Source: Auanema rhodensis
Lineage: Eukaryota > Nematoda > Chromadorea > Rhabditida > Rhabditidae
Assembly: GCA_964057225.1 (NCBI GenBank)
Contig: OZ059894.1
Span: forward strand, 20,800,476 to 20,864,475
Direction of reading: 5' to 3'
Length of the DNA stretch: 64,000 bases
Position numbers and translations under genes: made by a program. How positions within the stretch are numbered: the stretch's first letter is position 1; the number at the start of each line of letters is the position of its first letter. Shown here piece by piece: positions 11,140 to 24,930 of this stretch. The notes below the pieces were generated by a model. It made no database searches, was not told the origin of the DNA, and saw only the letters and a list, made by a program, of their open reading frames with translations.

Positions 11140-14100
11140 GATAATTTAGCAAAAAGTAGATGTTTTTAGATTCCTTTTCTCAAGGCAAAGACGATGGACA
11201 ATGTTATTCAACGAAAAAATTAATTCTTCAGGGTGAAAATCGAGGATATAAGTGTGAACTTATATCAGTTGATATCTCGGTGCATTTTTAAGCTAGCGCA
11301 AATCTGATAACACAGATCGACGCAACTTAAAAATCCGCATCGAATGCACTATACTACATTGAGAAACGCTTAATACAAAAATTAGTTATGATCGTTTGAA
11401 AAATGATGCATTAGTGTATGTTGAGTTTCCATGTACACTCAACATTGCTTCCAAAAACATTTTGACAAAAATTTTTTCGAGAAATTTCAAAATAATTTAG
11501 CAAAAAGTAGATGTTTTTAGATTCCTTTTTTCAAGGCAAAGACGATGGACAATGTTATTCAACGAAAAAATTAATTCTTCAGGGTGAAAATCGAGGATAT
11601 AAGTGTGAACTTATATCAGTTGATATCTCGGTGCATTTTTAAGCTAGCGCAAATCTGATAACACAGATCGACGCAACTTAAAAATCCGCATCGAATGCAC
11701 TATACTACATTGAGAAACGCTTAATACAAAAATTAGTTATGATCGTTTGAAAAATGATGGATTAGTGTATGTTGAGTTTCCATGTACACTCAACATTGCT
11801 TCCAAAAACATTTTGACAAAAATTTTTTCGAAAAATTTCAAAATAATTTAGCAAAAAGTAGATGTTTTTAGATTCCTTTTTTCAAGGCAAAGACGATGGA
11901 CAATGTTATTCAACGAAAAAATTAATTCATCAGGGTGAAAATCGAGGATATAAGTGTGAACTTATATCAGTTGATATCTCGGTGCATTTTTAAGCTAGCG
12001 CAAATCTGATAACACAGATCGACGCAGCTTCAAAATCCGCATCGAATACACTATACTACATTGAGAAACGCTTAATACAAAAATTAGTTATGTTCGTTTG
12101 AAAAATGATGCATTAGTGTATGTTGAGTTTCCATGTACACTCAACATTGCTTCCAAAAACATTTTGACAAAAATTTTTTCGAGAAATTTCAAAATATTTT
12201 AGCAAAAAGTAGATGTTTTTAGATTCCTTTTCTCAAGGCAAAGACGATGGACAATGTTATTCAACGAAAAAATTAATTCTTCAGGGTGAAAATCGAGGAT
12301 ATAAGTGTGAACTTATATCAGTTGATATCTCGGTGCATTTTTAAGCTAGCGCAAATCTGATAACACAGATCGACGCAACTTAAAAATCCGCATCGAATGC
12401 ACTATACTACATTGAGAAACGCTTAATACAAAAATTAGTTATGATCGTTTGAAAAATGATGCATTAGTGTATGTTGAGTTTCCATGTACACTCAACATTG
12501 CTTCCAAAAACATTTTGACAAAAATTTTTTCGAAAAATTTCAAAATAATTTAGCAAAAAGTAGATGTTTTTAGATTCCTTTTTTCAAGGCAAAGACGATG
12601 GACAATGTTATTCAACGAAAAAATTAATTCATCAGGGTGAAAATCGAGGATATAAGTGTGAACTTATATCAGTTGATATCTCGGTGCATTTTTAAGCTAG
12701 CGCAAATCTGATAACACAGATCGACGCAACTTAAAAATCCGCATCGAATGCACTATACTACATTGAGAAACGCTTAATACAAAAAATAGTTATGATCGTT
12801 TGAAAAATGATGCATTAGTGTATGTTGAGTTTCCATGTACACTCAACATTGCTTCCAAAAACATTTTGACAAAAATTTTTTCGAAAAATTTCAAAATAAT
12901 TTAGCAAAAAGTAGATGTTTTTAGATTCCATTGTTCAAGGCAAAGACGATGGACAATGTTATTCAACGAAAAAATTGATTCATCAGGGTGAAAATCGAGG
13001 ATATAAGTGTGAACTTATATCAGTTGATATCTCGGTGCATTTTTAAGCTAGCGCAAATCTGATAACACAGATCGACGCAACTTAAAAATCCGCATCGAAT
13101 GCACTATACTACATTGAGAAACGCTTAATACAAAAATTAGTTATGATCGTTTGAAAAATGATGCATTAGTGTATGTTGAGTTTCCATGTACACTCAACAT
13201 TGCTTCCAAAAACATTTTGACAAAAATTTTTTCGAAAAATTTCAAGATAATTTAGCAAAAAGTAGATGTTTTTAGATTCCTTTTCTCAAGGCAAAGACGA
13301 TGGACAATGTTATTCAACGAAAAAATTAATTCTTCAGGGTGAAAATCGAGGATATAAGTGTGAACTTATATCAGTTGATATCTCGGTGCATTTTTAAGCT
13401 AGCGCAAATCTGATAACACAGATCGACGCAACTTAAAAATCCGCATCGAATGCACTATACTACATTGAGAAACGCTTAATACAAAAATTAGTTATGATCG
13501 TTTGAAAAATGATGCATTAGTGTATGTTGAGTTTCCATGTACACTCAACATTGCTTCCAAAAACATTTTGACAAAAATTTTTTCGAAAAATTTCAAAATA
13601 ATTTAGCAAAAAGTAGATGTTTTTAGATTCCTTTTTTCAAGGCAAAAACGATGGACAATGTTATTCAACGAAAAAATTAATTCTTCAGGGTGAAAATCGA
13701 GGATAAAAGTGTGAACTTATATCAGTTGATATCTCGGTGCATTTTTAAGCTAGCGCAAATCTGATAACACAGATCGACGCAGCTTAAAAATCCGCATCGA
13801 ATGCACTATACTACATTGAGAAACGCTTAATACAAAAATTAGTTATGATCGTTTGAAAAATGATGCATTAGTGTATGTTGAGTTTCCATGTACACTCAAC
13901 ATTGCTTCCAAAAACATTTTGACAAAAATTTTTTCGAAAAATTTCGAAATAATTTAGCAAAAAGTAGATGTTTTTAGATTCCATTTTTCAAGGCAAAGAC
14001 GATGGACAATGTTATTCAACGAAAAAATTAATTCTTCAGGGTGAAAATCGAGGATATAAGTGTGAACTTATATCAGTTGATATCTCGGTGCATTTTTAAG

Positions 14101-15892
14101 CTAGCGCAAATCTGATAACACAGATCGACGCAGCTTCAAAATCCGCATCGAATGCACTATACTACATTGAGAAACGCTTAATACAAAAATTAGTTATGAT
14201 CGTTTGAAAAATGATGCATTAGTGTATGTTGAGTTTCCATGTACACTCAACATTGCTTCCAAAAACATTTTGACAAAAATTTTTTCGAGAAATTTCAAAA
14301 TAATTCAGCAAAAAGTAGATGTTTTTAGATTCCTTTTTTCAAGGCAAAAACGATGGACAATGTTATTCAACGAAAAAATTAATTCTTCAGGGTGAAAATC
14401 GAGGATATAAGTGTGAACTTATATCAGTTGATATCTCGGTGAATTTTTAAGCTAGCGCGAATCTGATAACACAGATCGACGCAGCTTAAAAATCCGCATC
14501 GAATGCACTATACTACATTGAGAAACGCTTAATACAAAAATTAGTTATGATCGTTTGAAAAATGATGCATTAGTGTATGTTGAGTTTCCATGTACACTCA
14601 ACATTGCTTCCAAAAACATTTTGACAAAAATTTTTTCGAGAAATTTCAAAATAATTTAGCAAAAAGTAGATGTTTTTAGATTCCTTTTTTCAAGGCAAAG
14701 ACGATGGACAATGTTATTCAACGAAAAAATTAATTCTTCAGGGTGAAAATCGAGGATATAAGTGTGAACTTATATCAGTTGATATCTCTGTGCATTTTTA
14801 AGCTAGCGCAAATCTGATAACACAGATCGACGCAGCTTCAAAATCCGCATCGAATGCACTATACTACATTGAGAAACGCTTAATACAAAAATTAGTTATG
14901 ATCGTTTGAAAAATGATGCATTAGTGTATGTTGAGTTTCCATGTACACTCAACATTGCTTCCAAAAACATTTTGACAAAAATTTTTTCGAAAAATTTCGA
15001 AATAATTTAGCAAAAAGTAGATGTTTTTAGATTCCATTTTTCAAGGCAAAGACGATGGACAATGTTATTCAACGAAAAAATTAATTCTTCAGGGTGAAAA
15101 TCGAGGATATAAGTGTGAACTTATATCAGTTGATATCTCGGTGAATTTTTAAGCTAGCGCGAATCTGATAACACAGATCGACGCAGCTTAAAAATCCGCA
15201 TCGAATGCACTATACTACATTGAGAAACGCTTAATACAAAAATTAGTTATGATCGTTTGAAAAATGATGCATTAGTGTATGTTGAGTTTCCATGTACACT
15301 CAACATTGCTTCCAAAAACATTTTGACAAAAATTTTTTCGAAAAATTTCAGAATAATTTAGCAAAAAGTAGATGTTTTTAGATTCCATTTTTCAAGGCAA
15401 AGACGATGGACAATGTTATTCAACGAAAAAATTAATTCTTCAGGGTGAAAATCGAGGATATAAGTGTGAACTTATATCAGTTGATATCTCGGTGCATTTT
15501 TAAGCTAGCGCAAATCTGATAACACAGATCGACGCAGCTCAAAAATCCGCATCGAATGCACTATACTACATTGAGAAACGCTTAATACAAAAATTAGTTA
15601 TGATCGTTTGAAAAATGATGCATTAGTGTATGTTGAGTTTCCATGTACACTCAACATTGCTTCCAAAAACATTTTGACAAAAATTTTTTCGAAAAATTTC
15701 GAAATAATTTAGCAAAAAGTAGATGTTTTTAGATTCCATTTTTCAAGGCAAAGACGATGGACAATGTTATTCAACGAAAAAATTAATTCTTCAGGGTGAA
15801 AATCGAGGATATAAGTGTGAACTTATATCAGTTGATATCTCTGTGCATTTTTAAGCTAGCGCAAATCTGATAACACAGATCGACGCAACTTG
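11140..15892 (+). repeat. Mosaic satellite segment, copies 32 (end) to 46 (start)
   Basis: This stretch contains only 351-bp monomers. Shared private variants link distant members. Copies 32 and 38 share ttcaagataa with cttttctc (2106 bp apart). Copy 35 shares gaatacac, gttatgttcg, atatttta and cttttctc with copies 49 and 59. Copies 42 and 44 share ggtgaattttt and gcgcgaatc (702 bp apart). Copies 43 and 46 share tctctgtgc. Copy 41 has ttcagca in place of ttagca, which removes a stop and creates a chance 63-codon open stretch at 14204-14395. No single period explains the block. No gene or other element is visible. Confidence 0.85.
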
Positions 15893-18695
15893 AAAATCCG
15901 CATCGAATGCACTATACTACATTGAGAAACGCTTAATACAAAAATTAGTTATGATCGTTTGAAAAATGATGCATTAGTGTATGTTGAGTTTCCATGTACA
16001 CTCAACATTGCTTCCAAAAACATTTTGACAAAAATTTTTTCGAAAAATTTCAAAATAATTTAGCAAAAAGTAGATGTTTTTAGATTCCTTTTTTCAAGGC
16101 AAAGACGATGGACAATGTTATTCAACGAAAAAATTAATTCATCAGGGTGAAAATCGAGGATATAAGTGTGAACTTATATCAGTTGATATCTCGGTGCATT
16201 TTTAAGCTAGCGCAAATCTGATAACACAGATCGACGCAGCTTCAAAATCCGCATCGAATGCACTATACTACATTGAGAAACGCTTAATACAAAAATTAGT
16301 TATGATCGTTTGAAAAATGATGCATTAGTGTATGTTGAGTTTCCTTGTACACTCAACATTGCTTCCAAAAACATTTTGACAAAAATTTTTTCGAGAAATT
16401 TCAAAATAATTTAGCAAAAAGTAGATGTTTTTAGATTCCTTTTTTCAAGGCAAAGACGATGGACAATGTTATTCAACGAAAAAATTAATTCTTCAGGGTG
16501 AAAATCGAGGATATAAGTGTGAACTTATATCAGTTGATATCTCGGTGCATTTTTAAGCTAGCGCAAATCTGATAACACAGATCGACGCAACTTAAAAATC
16601 CGCATCGAATGCACTATACTACATTGAGAAACGCTTAATACAAAAATTAGTTATGATCGTTTGAAAAATGATGCATTAGTGTATGTTGAGTTTCCATGTA
16701 CACTCAACATTGCTTCCAAAAACATTTTGACAAAAATTTTTTCGAAAAATTTCAAAATAATTTAGCAAAAAGTAGATGTTTTTAGATTCCTTTTTTCAAG
16801 GCAAAGACGATGGACAATGTTATTCAACGAAAAAATTAATTCATCAGGGTGAAAATCGAGGATATAAGTGTGAACTTATATCAGTTGATATCTCGGTGCA
16901 TTTTTAAGCTAGCGCAAATCTGATAACACAGATCGACGCAGCTTCAAAATCCGCATCGAATACACTATACTACATTGAGAAACGCTTAATACAAAAATTA
17001 GTTATGTTCGTTTGAAAAATGATGCATTAGTGTATGTTGAGTTTCCATGTACACTCAACATTGCTTCCAAAAACATTTTGACAAAAATTTTTTCGAGAAA
17101 TTTCAAAATATTTTAGCAAAAAGTAGATGTTTTTAGATTCCTTTTCTCAAGGCAAAGACGATGGACAATGTTATTCAACGAAAAAATTAATTCTTCAGGG
17201 TGAAAATCGAGGATATAAGTGTGAACTTATATCAGTTGATATCTCGGTGCATTTTTAAGCTAGCGCAAATCTGATAACACAGATCGACGCAACTTAAAAA
17301 TCCGCATCGAATGCACTATACTACATTGAGAAACGCTTATTACAAAAATTAGTTATGATCGTTTGAAAAATGATGCATTAGTGTATGTTGAGTTTCCATG
17401 TACACTCAACATTGCTTCCAAAAACATTTTGACAAAAATTTTTTCGAAAAATTTCAAAATAATTTAGCAAAAAGTAGATGTTTTTAGATTCCATTTTTCA
17501 AGGCAAAGACGATGGACAATGTTATTCAACGAAAAAATTGATTCTTCAGGGTGAAAATCGAGGATATGAGTGTGAACTTATATCAGTTGATATCTCGGTG
17601 CATTTTTAAGCTAGCGCAAATCTGATGACACAGATCGACGCAGCTTAAAAATCCGCATCGAATGCACTATACTACATTGAGAAACGCTTAATACAAAAAT
17701 TAGTTATGATCGTTTGAAAAATGATGCATTAGTGTATGTTGAGTTTCCATGTACACTCAACATTGCTTCCAAAAACATTTTGACAAAAATTTTTTCGAAA
17801 AATTTCAAAATAATTTAGCAAAAAGTAGATGTTTTTAGATTCCATTTTTCAAGGCAAAGACGATGGACAATGTTATTCAACGAAAAAATTGATTCTTCAG
17901 GGTGAAAATCGAGGATATAAGTGTGAACTTATATCAGTTGATATCTCGGTGCATTTTTAAGCTAGCGCAAATCTGATAACACAGATCGACGCAACTTAAA
18001 AATCCGCATCGAATGCACTATACTACATTGAGAAACGCTTAATACAAAAATTAGTTATGATCGTTTGAAAAATGATGCATTAGTGTATGTTGAGTTTCCA
18101 TGTACACTCAACATTGCTTCCAAAAACATTTTGACAAAAATTTTTTCGAAAAATTTCAAAATAATTTAGCAAAAAGTAGATGTTTTTAGATCCCATTTTT
18201 CAAGGCAAAGACGATGGACAATGTTATTCAACGAAAAAATTGATTCTTCAGGGTGAAAATCGAGGATATAAGTGTGAACTTATATCAGTTGATATCTCGG
18301 TGCATTTTTAAGCTAGCGCAAATCTGATAACACAGATCGACGCAACTTAAAAATCCGCATCGAATGCACTATACTACATTGAGAAACGCTTAATACAAAA
18401 ATTAGTTATGATCGTTTGAAAAATGATGCATTAGTGTATGTTGAGTTTCCATGTACACTCAACATTGCTTCCAAAAACATTTTGACAAAAATTTTTTCGA
18501 AAAATTTCAAAATAATTTAGCAAAAAGTAGATGTTTTTAGATTCCATTTTTCAAGGCAAAGACGATGGACAATGTTATTCAACGAAAAAATTGATTCTTC
18601 AGGGTGAAAATCGAGGATATAAGTGTGAACTTATATCAGTTGATATCTCGGTGCATTTTTAAGCTAGCGCAAATCTGATAACACAGATCGACGCA
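15893..18695 (+). repeat. Ten-monomer duplication, copy 1 (pairs with 19403-22205)
   Basis: Private variants recur exactly 3510 bp (10 monomers) later: ttccttgtac (copy 47/57), gaatacac with gttatgttcg (49/59), gcttattac (50/60), and gatatgagtg with gatgacac (51/61). The two differences I noticed are agatcccat in copy 52 and caacaaaaaaatt in copy 62. Matching starts after caacttgaaa at 15892 and ends where cagctt (copy 54) faces caactt (copy 64), giving 2803 bp. Confidence 0.9.
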
Positions 18696-19402
18696 GCTTA
18701 AAAATCCGCATCGAATGCACTATACTACATTGAGAAACGCTTAATACAAAAATTAGTTATGATCGTTTGAAAAATGATGCATTAGTGTATGTTGAGTTTC
18801 CATGTACACTCAACATTGCTTCCAAAAACATTTTGACAAAAATTTTTTCGAAAAATTTCAAGATAATTTAGCAAAAAGTAGATGTTTTTAGATTCCTTTT
18901 TTCAAGGCAAAGACGATGGACAATGTTATTCAACGAAAAAATTAATTCTTCAGGGTGAAAATCGAGGATATAAGTGTGAACTTATATCAGTTGATATCTC
19001 GGTGCATTTTTAAGCTAGCGCAAATCTGATAACACAGATCGACGCAACTTAAAAATCCGCATCGAATGCACTATACTACATTGAGAAACGCTTAATACAA
19101 AAATTAGTTATGATCGTTTGAAAAATGATGCATTAGTGTATGTTGAGTTTCCATGTACACTCAACATTGCTTCCAAAAACATTTTGACAAAAATTTTTTC
19201 GAAAAATTTCAAAATAATTTAGCAAAAAGTAGATGTTTTTAGATTCCATTTTTCAAGGCAAAGACGATGGACAATGTTATTCAACGAAAAAATTGATTCT
19301 TCAGGGTGAAAATCGAGGATATAAGTGTGAACTTATATCAGTTGATATCTCGGTGCATTTTTAAGCTAGCGCAAATCTGATAACACAGATCGACGCAGCT
19401 TA
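18696..19402 (+). repeat. Satellite between the two copies of the ten-monomer duplication
   Basis: This covers most of copy 54, copy 55 and the start of copy 56. Copy 54 has cagctt with ttcaagataa, and copy 55 has caactt with the gattcttc ending. Only ordinary 351-bp monomer sequence is present. Confidence 0.85.
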
Positions 19403-22205
19403 AAAATCCGCATCGAATGCACTATACTACATTGAGAAACGCTTAATACAAAAATTAGTTATGATCGTTTGAAAAATGATGCATTAGTGTATGTTGAGTT
19501 TCCATGTACACTCAACATTGCTTCCAAAAACATTTTGACAAAAATTTTTTCGAAAAATTTCAAAATAATTTAGCAAAAAGTAGATGTTTTTAGATTCCTT
19601 TTTTCAAGGCAAAGACGATGGACAATGTTATTCAACGAAAAAATTAATTCATCAGGGTGAAAATCGAGGATATAAGTGTGAACTTATATCAGTTGATATC
19701 TCGGTGCATTTTTAAGCTAGCGCAAATCTGATAACACAGATCGACGCAGCTTCAAAATCCGCATCGAATGCACTATACTACATTGAGAAACGCTTAATAC
19801 AAAAATTAGTTATGATCGTTTGAAAAATGATGCATTAGTGTATGTTGAGTTTCCTTGTACACTCAACATTGCTTCCAAAAACATTTTGACAAAAATTTTT
19901 TCGAGAAATTTCAAAATAATTTAGCAAAAAGTAGATGTTTTTAGATTCCTTTTTTCAAGGCAAAGACGATGGACAATGTTATTCAACGAAAAAATTAATT
20001 CTTCAGGGTGAAAATCGAGGATATAAGTGTGAACTTATATCAGTTGATATCTCGGTGCATTTTTAAGCTAGCGCAAATCTGATAACACAGATCGACGCAA
20101 CTTAAAAATCCGCATCGAATGCACTATACTACATTGAGAAACGCTTAATACAAAAATTAGTTATGATCGTTTGAAAAATGATGCATTAGTGTATGTTGAG
20201 TTTCCATGTACACTCAACATTGCTTCCAAAAACATTTTGACAAAAATTTTTTCGAAAAATTTCAAAATAATTTAGCAAAAAGTAGATGTTTTTAGATTCC
20301 TTTTTTCAAGGCAAAGACGATGGACAATGTTATTCAACGAAAAAATTAATTCATCAGGGTGAAAATCGAGGATATAAGTGTGAACTTATATCAGTTGATA
20401 TCTCGGTGCATTTTTAAGCTAGCGCAAATCTGATAACACAGATCGACGCAGCTTCAAAATCCGCATCGAATACACTATACTACATTGAGAAACGCTTAAT
20501 ACAAAAATTAGTTATGTTCGTTTGAAAAATGATGCATTAGTGTATGTTGAGTTTCCATGTACACTCAACATTGCTTCCAAAAACATTTTGACAAAAATTT
20601 TTTCGAGAAATTTCAAAATATTTTAGCAAAAAGTAGATGTTTTTAGATTCCTTTTCTCAAGGCAAAGACGATGGACAATGTTATTCAACGAAAAAATTAA
20701 TTCTTCAGGGTGAAAATCGAGGATATAAGTGTGAACTTATATCAGTTGATATCTCGGTGCATTTTTAAGCTAGCGCAAATCTGATAACACAGATCGACGC
20801 AACTTAAAAATCCGCATCGAATGCACTATACTACATTGAGAAACGCTTATTACAAAAATTAGTTATGATCGTTTGAAAAATGATGCATTAGTGTATGTTG
20901 AGTTTCCATGTACACTCAACATTGCTTCCAAAAACATTTTGACAAAAATTTTTTCGAAAAATTTCAAAATAATTTAGCAAAAAGTAGATGTTTTTAGATT
21001 CCATTTTTCAAGGCAAAGACGATGGACAATGTTATTCAACGAAAAAATTGATTCTTCAGGGTGAAAATCGAGGATATGAGTGTGAACTTATATCAGTTGA
21101 TATCTCGGTGCATTTTTAAGCTAGCGCAAATCTGATGACACAGATCGACGCAGCTTAAAAATCCGCATCGAATGCACTATACTACATTGAGAAACGCTTA
21201 ATACAAAAATTAGTTATGATCGTTTGAAAAATGATGCATTAGTGTATGTTGAGTTTCCATGTACACTCAACATTGCTTCCAAAAACATTTTGACAAAAAT
21301 TTTTTCGAAAAATTTCAAAATAATTTAGCAAAAAGTAGATGTTTTTAGATTCCATTTTTCAAGGCAAAGACGATGGACAATGTTATTCAACGAAAAAATT
21401 GATTCTTCAGGGTGAAAATCGAGGATATAAGTGTGAACTTATATCAGTTGATATCTCGGTGCATTTTTAAGCTAGCGCAAATCTGATAACACAGATCGAC
21501 GCAACTTAAAAATCCGCATCGAATGCACTATACTACATTGAGAAACGCTTAATACAAAAATTAGTTATGATCGTTTGAAAAATGATGCATTAGTGTATGT
21601 TGAGTTTCCATGTACACTCAACATTGCTTCCAAAAACATTTTGACAAAAATTTTTTCGAAAAATTTCAAAATAATTTAGCAAAAAGTAGATGTTTTTAGA
21701 TTCCATTTTTCAAGGCAAAGACGATGGACAATGTTATTCAACAAAAAAATTGATTCTTCAGGGTGAAAATCGAGGATATAAGTGTGAACTTATATCAGTT
21801 GATATCTCGGTGCATTTTTAAGCTAGCGCAAATCTGATAACACAGATCGACGCAACTTAAAAATCCGCATCGAATGCACTATACTACATTGAGAAACGCT
21901 TAATACAAAAATTAGTTATGATCGTTTGAAAAATGATGCATTAGTGTATGTTGAGTTTCCATGTACACTCAACATTGCTTCCAAAAACATTTTGACAAAA
22001 ATTTTTTCGAAAAATTTCAAAATAATTTAGCAAAAAGTAGATGTTTTTAGATTCCATTTTTCAAGGCAAAGACGATGGACAATGTTATTCAACGAAAAAA
22101 TTGATTCTTCAGGGTGAAAATCGAGGATATAAGTGTGAACTTATATCAGTTGATATCTCGGTGCATTTTTAAGCTAGCGCAAATCTGATAACACAGATCG
22201 ACGCA
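19403..22205 (+). repeat. Ten-monomer duplication, copy 2 (pairs with 15893-18695)
   Basis: Copies 56 (part) to 64 (start) repeat copies 46 (part) to 54 (start) in order, with the private variants listed for the first copy. The second copy leads directly into the gttcag-marked 4-5-monomer units, so the repeat did not proceed to a full third unit. Confidence 0.9.
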
Positions 22206-22815
22206 ACTTAAAAATCCGCATCGAATGCACTATACTACATTGAGAAACGCTTAATACAAAAATTAGTTATGATCGTTTGAAAAATGATGCATTAGTGTAT
22301 GTTCAGTTTCCATGTACACTCAACATTGCTTCCAAAAACATTTTGACAAAAATTTTTTCGAAAAATTTCAAAATAATTTAGCAAAAAGTAGATGTTTTTA
22401 GATTCCTTTTTTCAAGGCAAAGACGATGGACAATGTTATTCAACGAAAAAATTAATTCTTCAGGGTGAAAATCGAGGATATAAGTGTGAACTTATATCAG
22501 TTGATATCTCGGTGCATTTTTAAGCTAGCGCAAATCTGATAACACAGATCGACGCAACTTAAAAATCCGCATCGAATGCACTATACTACATTGAGAAACG
22601 CTTAATACAAAAATTAGTTATGATCGTTTGAAAAATGATGCATTAGTGTATGTTGAGTTTCCATGTACACTCAACATTGCTTCCAAAAACATTTTGACAA
22701 AAATTTTTTCGAAAAATTTCAAAATAATTTAGCAAAAAGTAGATGTTTTTAGATTCCATTTTTTAAGGCAAAGACGATGGACAACGTTATTCAACGAAAA
22801 AATTGATTCTTCAGG

Positions 22816-23171
22816 GTGAAAATCGAAGATATAAGTGTAAACTTATATCAGTTGATATCTCGGTGCATTTTTAAGCTAGCGCAAATCTGATAACACAGAA
22901 CGACGCAGCTTAAAAATCCGCATCGAATGCACTATACTACATTGAGAAACGCTTAATACAAAAAAAAAATTAGTTATGATCGTTTGAAAAATGATGCATT
23001 AGTGTATGTTGAGTTTCCATGTACACTCAACATTGCTTCCAAAAACATTTTGACAAAAATTTTTTCGAAAAATTTCGAAATAATTTAGCAAAAAGTAGAT
23101 GTTTTTAGATTCCATTTTTCAAAGCAAAGACGATGGACAATGTTATTCAACGAAAAAATTAATTCTTCAGG
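22816..23171 (+). repeat. Length-variant monomer 66 (356 bp), A5 expanded to A10
   Basis: The A run at monomer positions 145-149 is ten bases long at 22960-22969, giving +5 bp and shifting the phase of every later copy. The rest of the monomer is ordinary and belongs to the gaagatat/gtaaac/agaacg type. Replication slippage in a homopolymer is the simplest reading; a sequencing or assembly error cannot be excluded. Confidence 0.9.
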
Positions 23172-24575
23172 GTGAAAATCGAGGATATAAGTGTGAACTT
23201 ATATCAGTTGATATCTCGGTGCATTTTTAAGCTAGCGCAAATCTGATAACACAGATCGACGCAACTTAAAAATCCTCATCGAATGCACTATACTACATTG
23301 AGAAACGCTTAATACAAAAATTAGTTATGATCGTTTGAAAAATGATGCATTAGTGTATGTTGAGTTTCCATGTACACTCAACATTGCTTCCAAAAACATT
23401 TTGACAAAAATTTTTTCGAAAAATTTCAAAATAATTTAGCAAAAAGTAGATGTTTTTAGATTCCATTTTTCAAGGCAAAGACGATGGACAATGTTATTCA
23501 ACGAAAAAATTGATTCTTCAGGGTGAAAATCGAGGATATAAGTGTGAACTTATATCAGTTGATATCTCGGTGCATTTTTAAGCTAGCGCAAATCTGATAA
23601 CACAGATCGACGCAACTTAAAAATCCGCATCGAATGCACTATACTACATTGAGAAACGCTTAATACAAAAATTAGTTATGATCGTTTGAAAAATGATGCA
23701 TTAGTGTATGTTCAGTTTCCATGTACACTCAACATTGCTTCCAAAAACATTTTGACAAAAATTTTTTCGAAAAATTTCAAAATAATTTAGCAAAAAGTAG
23801 ATGTTTTTAGATTCCTTTTTTCAAGGCAAAGACGATGGACAATGTTATTCAACGAAAAAATTAATTCTTCAGGGTGAAAATCGAGGATATAAGTGTGAAC
23901 TTATATCAGTTGATATCTCGGTGCATTTTTAAGCTAGCGCAAATCTGATAACACAGATCGACGCAACTTAAAAATCCGCATCGAATGCACTATACTACAT
24001 TGAGAAACGCTTAATACAAAAATTAGTTATGATCGTTTGAAAAATGATGCATTAGTGTATGTTGAGTTTCCATGTACACTCAACATTGCTTCCAAAAACA
24101 TTTTGACAAAAATTTTTTCGAAAAATTTCAAAATAATTTAGCAAAAAGTAGATGTTTTTAGATTCCATTTTTTAAGGCAAAGACGATGGACAATGTTATT
24201 CAACGAAAAAATTGATTCTTCAGGGTGAAAATCGAAGATATAAGTGTAAACTTATATCAGTTGATATCTCGGTGCATTTTGAAGCTAGCGCAAATCTGAT
24301 AACACAGAACGACGCAGCTTAAAAATTCGCATCGAATGCACTATACTACATTGAGAAACGCTTAATACAAAAATTAGTTATGATCGTTTGAAAAATGATG
24401 CATTAGTGTATGTTGAGTTTCCATGTACACTCAACATTGCTTCCAAAAACATTTTGACAAAAATTTTTTCGAAAAATTTCGAAATAATTTAGCAAAAAGT
24501 AGATGTTTTTAGATTCCTTTTTTCAAGGCGAAGACGATGGACAATGTTATTCAACGAAAAAATTAATTCTTCAGG

Positions 24576-24930
24576 GTGAAAATCGAAGATATAAGTGTAA
24601 ACTTATATCAGTTGATATCTCGGTGCATTTTTAAGGTAGCGCAAATCTGATAACACAGATCGACGCAGCTTAAAAATCCGCATCGAATGCACTATACTAC
24701 ATTGAGAAACGCTTAATACAAAAAAAAATTAGTTATGATCGTTTGAAAAATGATGCATTAGTGTATGTTGAGTTTCCATGTACACTCAACATTGCTTCCA
24801 AAAACATTTTGACAAAAATTTTTTCGAAAAATTTCGAAATAATTTAGCAAAAAGTAGATGTTTTTAGATTCCATTTTTCAAAGCAAAGACGATGGACAAT
24901 GTTATTCAACGAAAAAATTAATTCTTCAGG
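24576..24930 (+). repeat. Length-variant monomer 71 (355 bp), A5 expanded to A9
   Basis: The same A run that is ten bases long in copy 66 is nine bases long here (24720-24728). Copies 66 and 71 are both followed by a monomer with aatcctcatc and both carry gaagatat and gtaaac, so they look like descendants of one expanded ancestor that later differed by one base. The corresponding place in the third unit (copy 76) has the normal A5. Confidence 0.9.

Noticed and set aside
14204-14395. 63-codon open stretch on the + strand
   Set aside because: It exists only because copy 41 has ttcagca where nearly all other copies have ttagca. The same stretch is closed in the other monomers, it ends within the repeat, and it shows no coding signal.
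15892-18696. Recombination breakpoints clustering in the 49-107 dyad
   Set aside because: The apparent breakpoints fall there because most diagnostic sites are there. Real exchange could lie anywhere up to the next informative site, and the break at 11140 is at monomer position 259.
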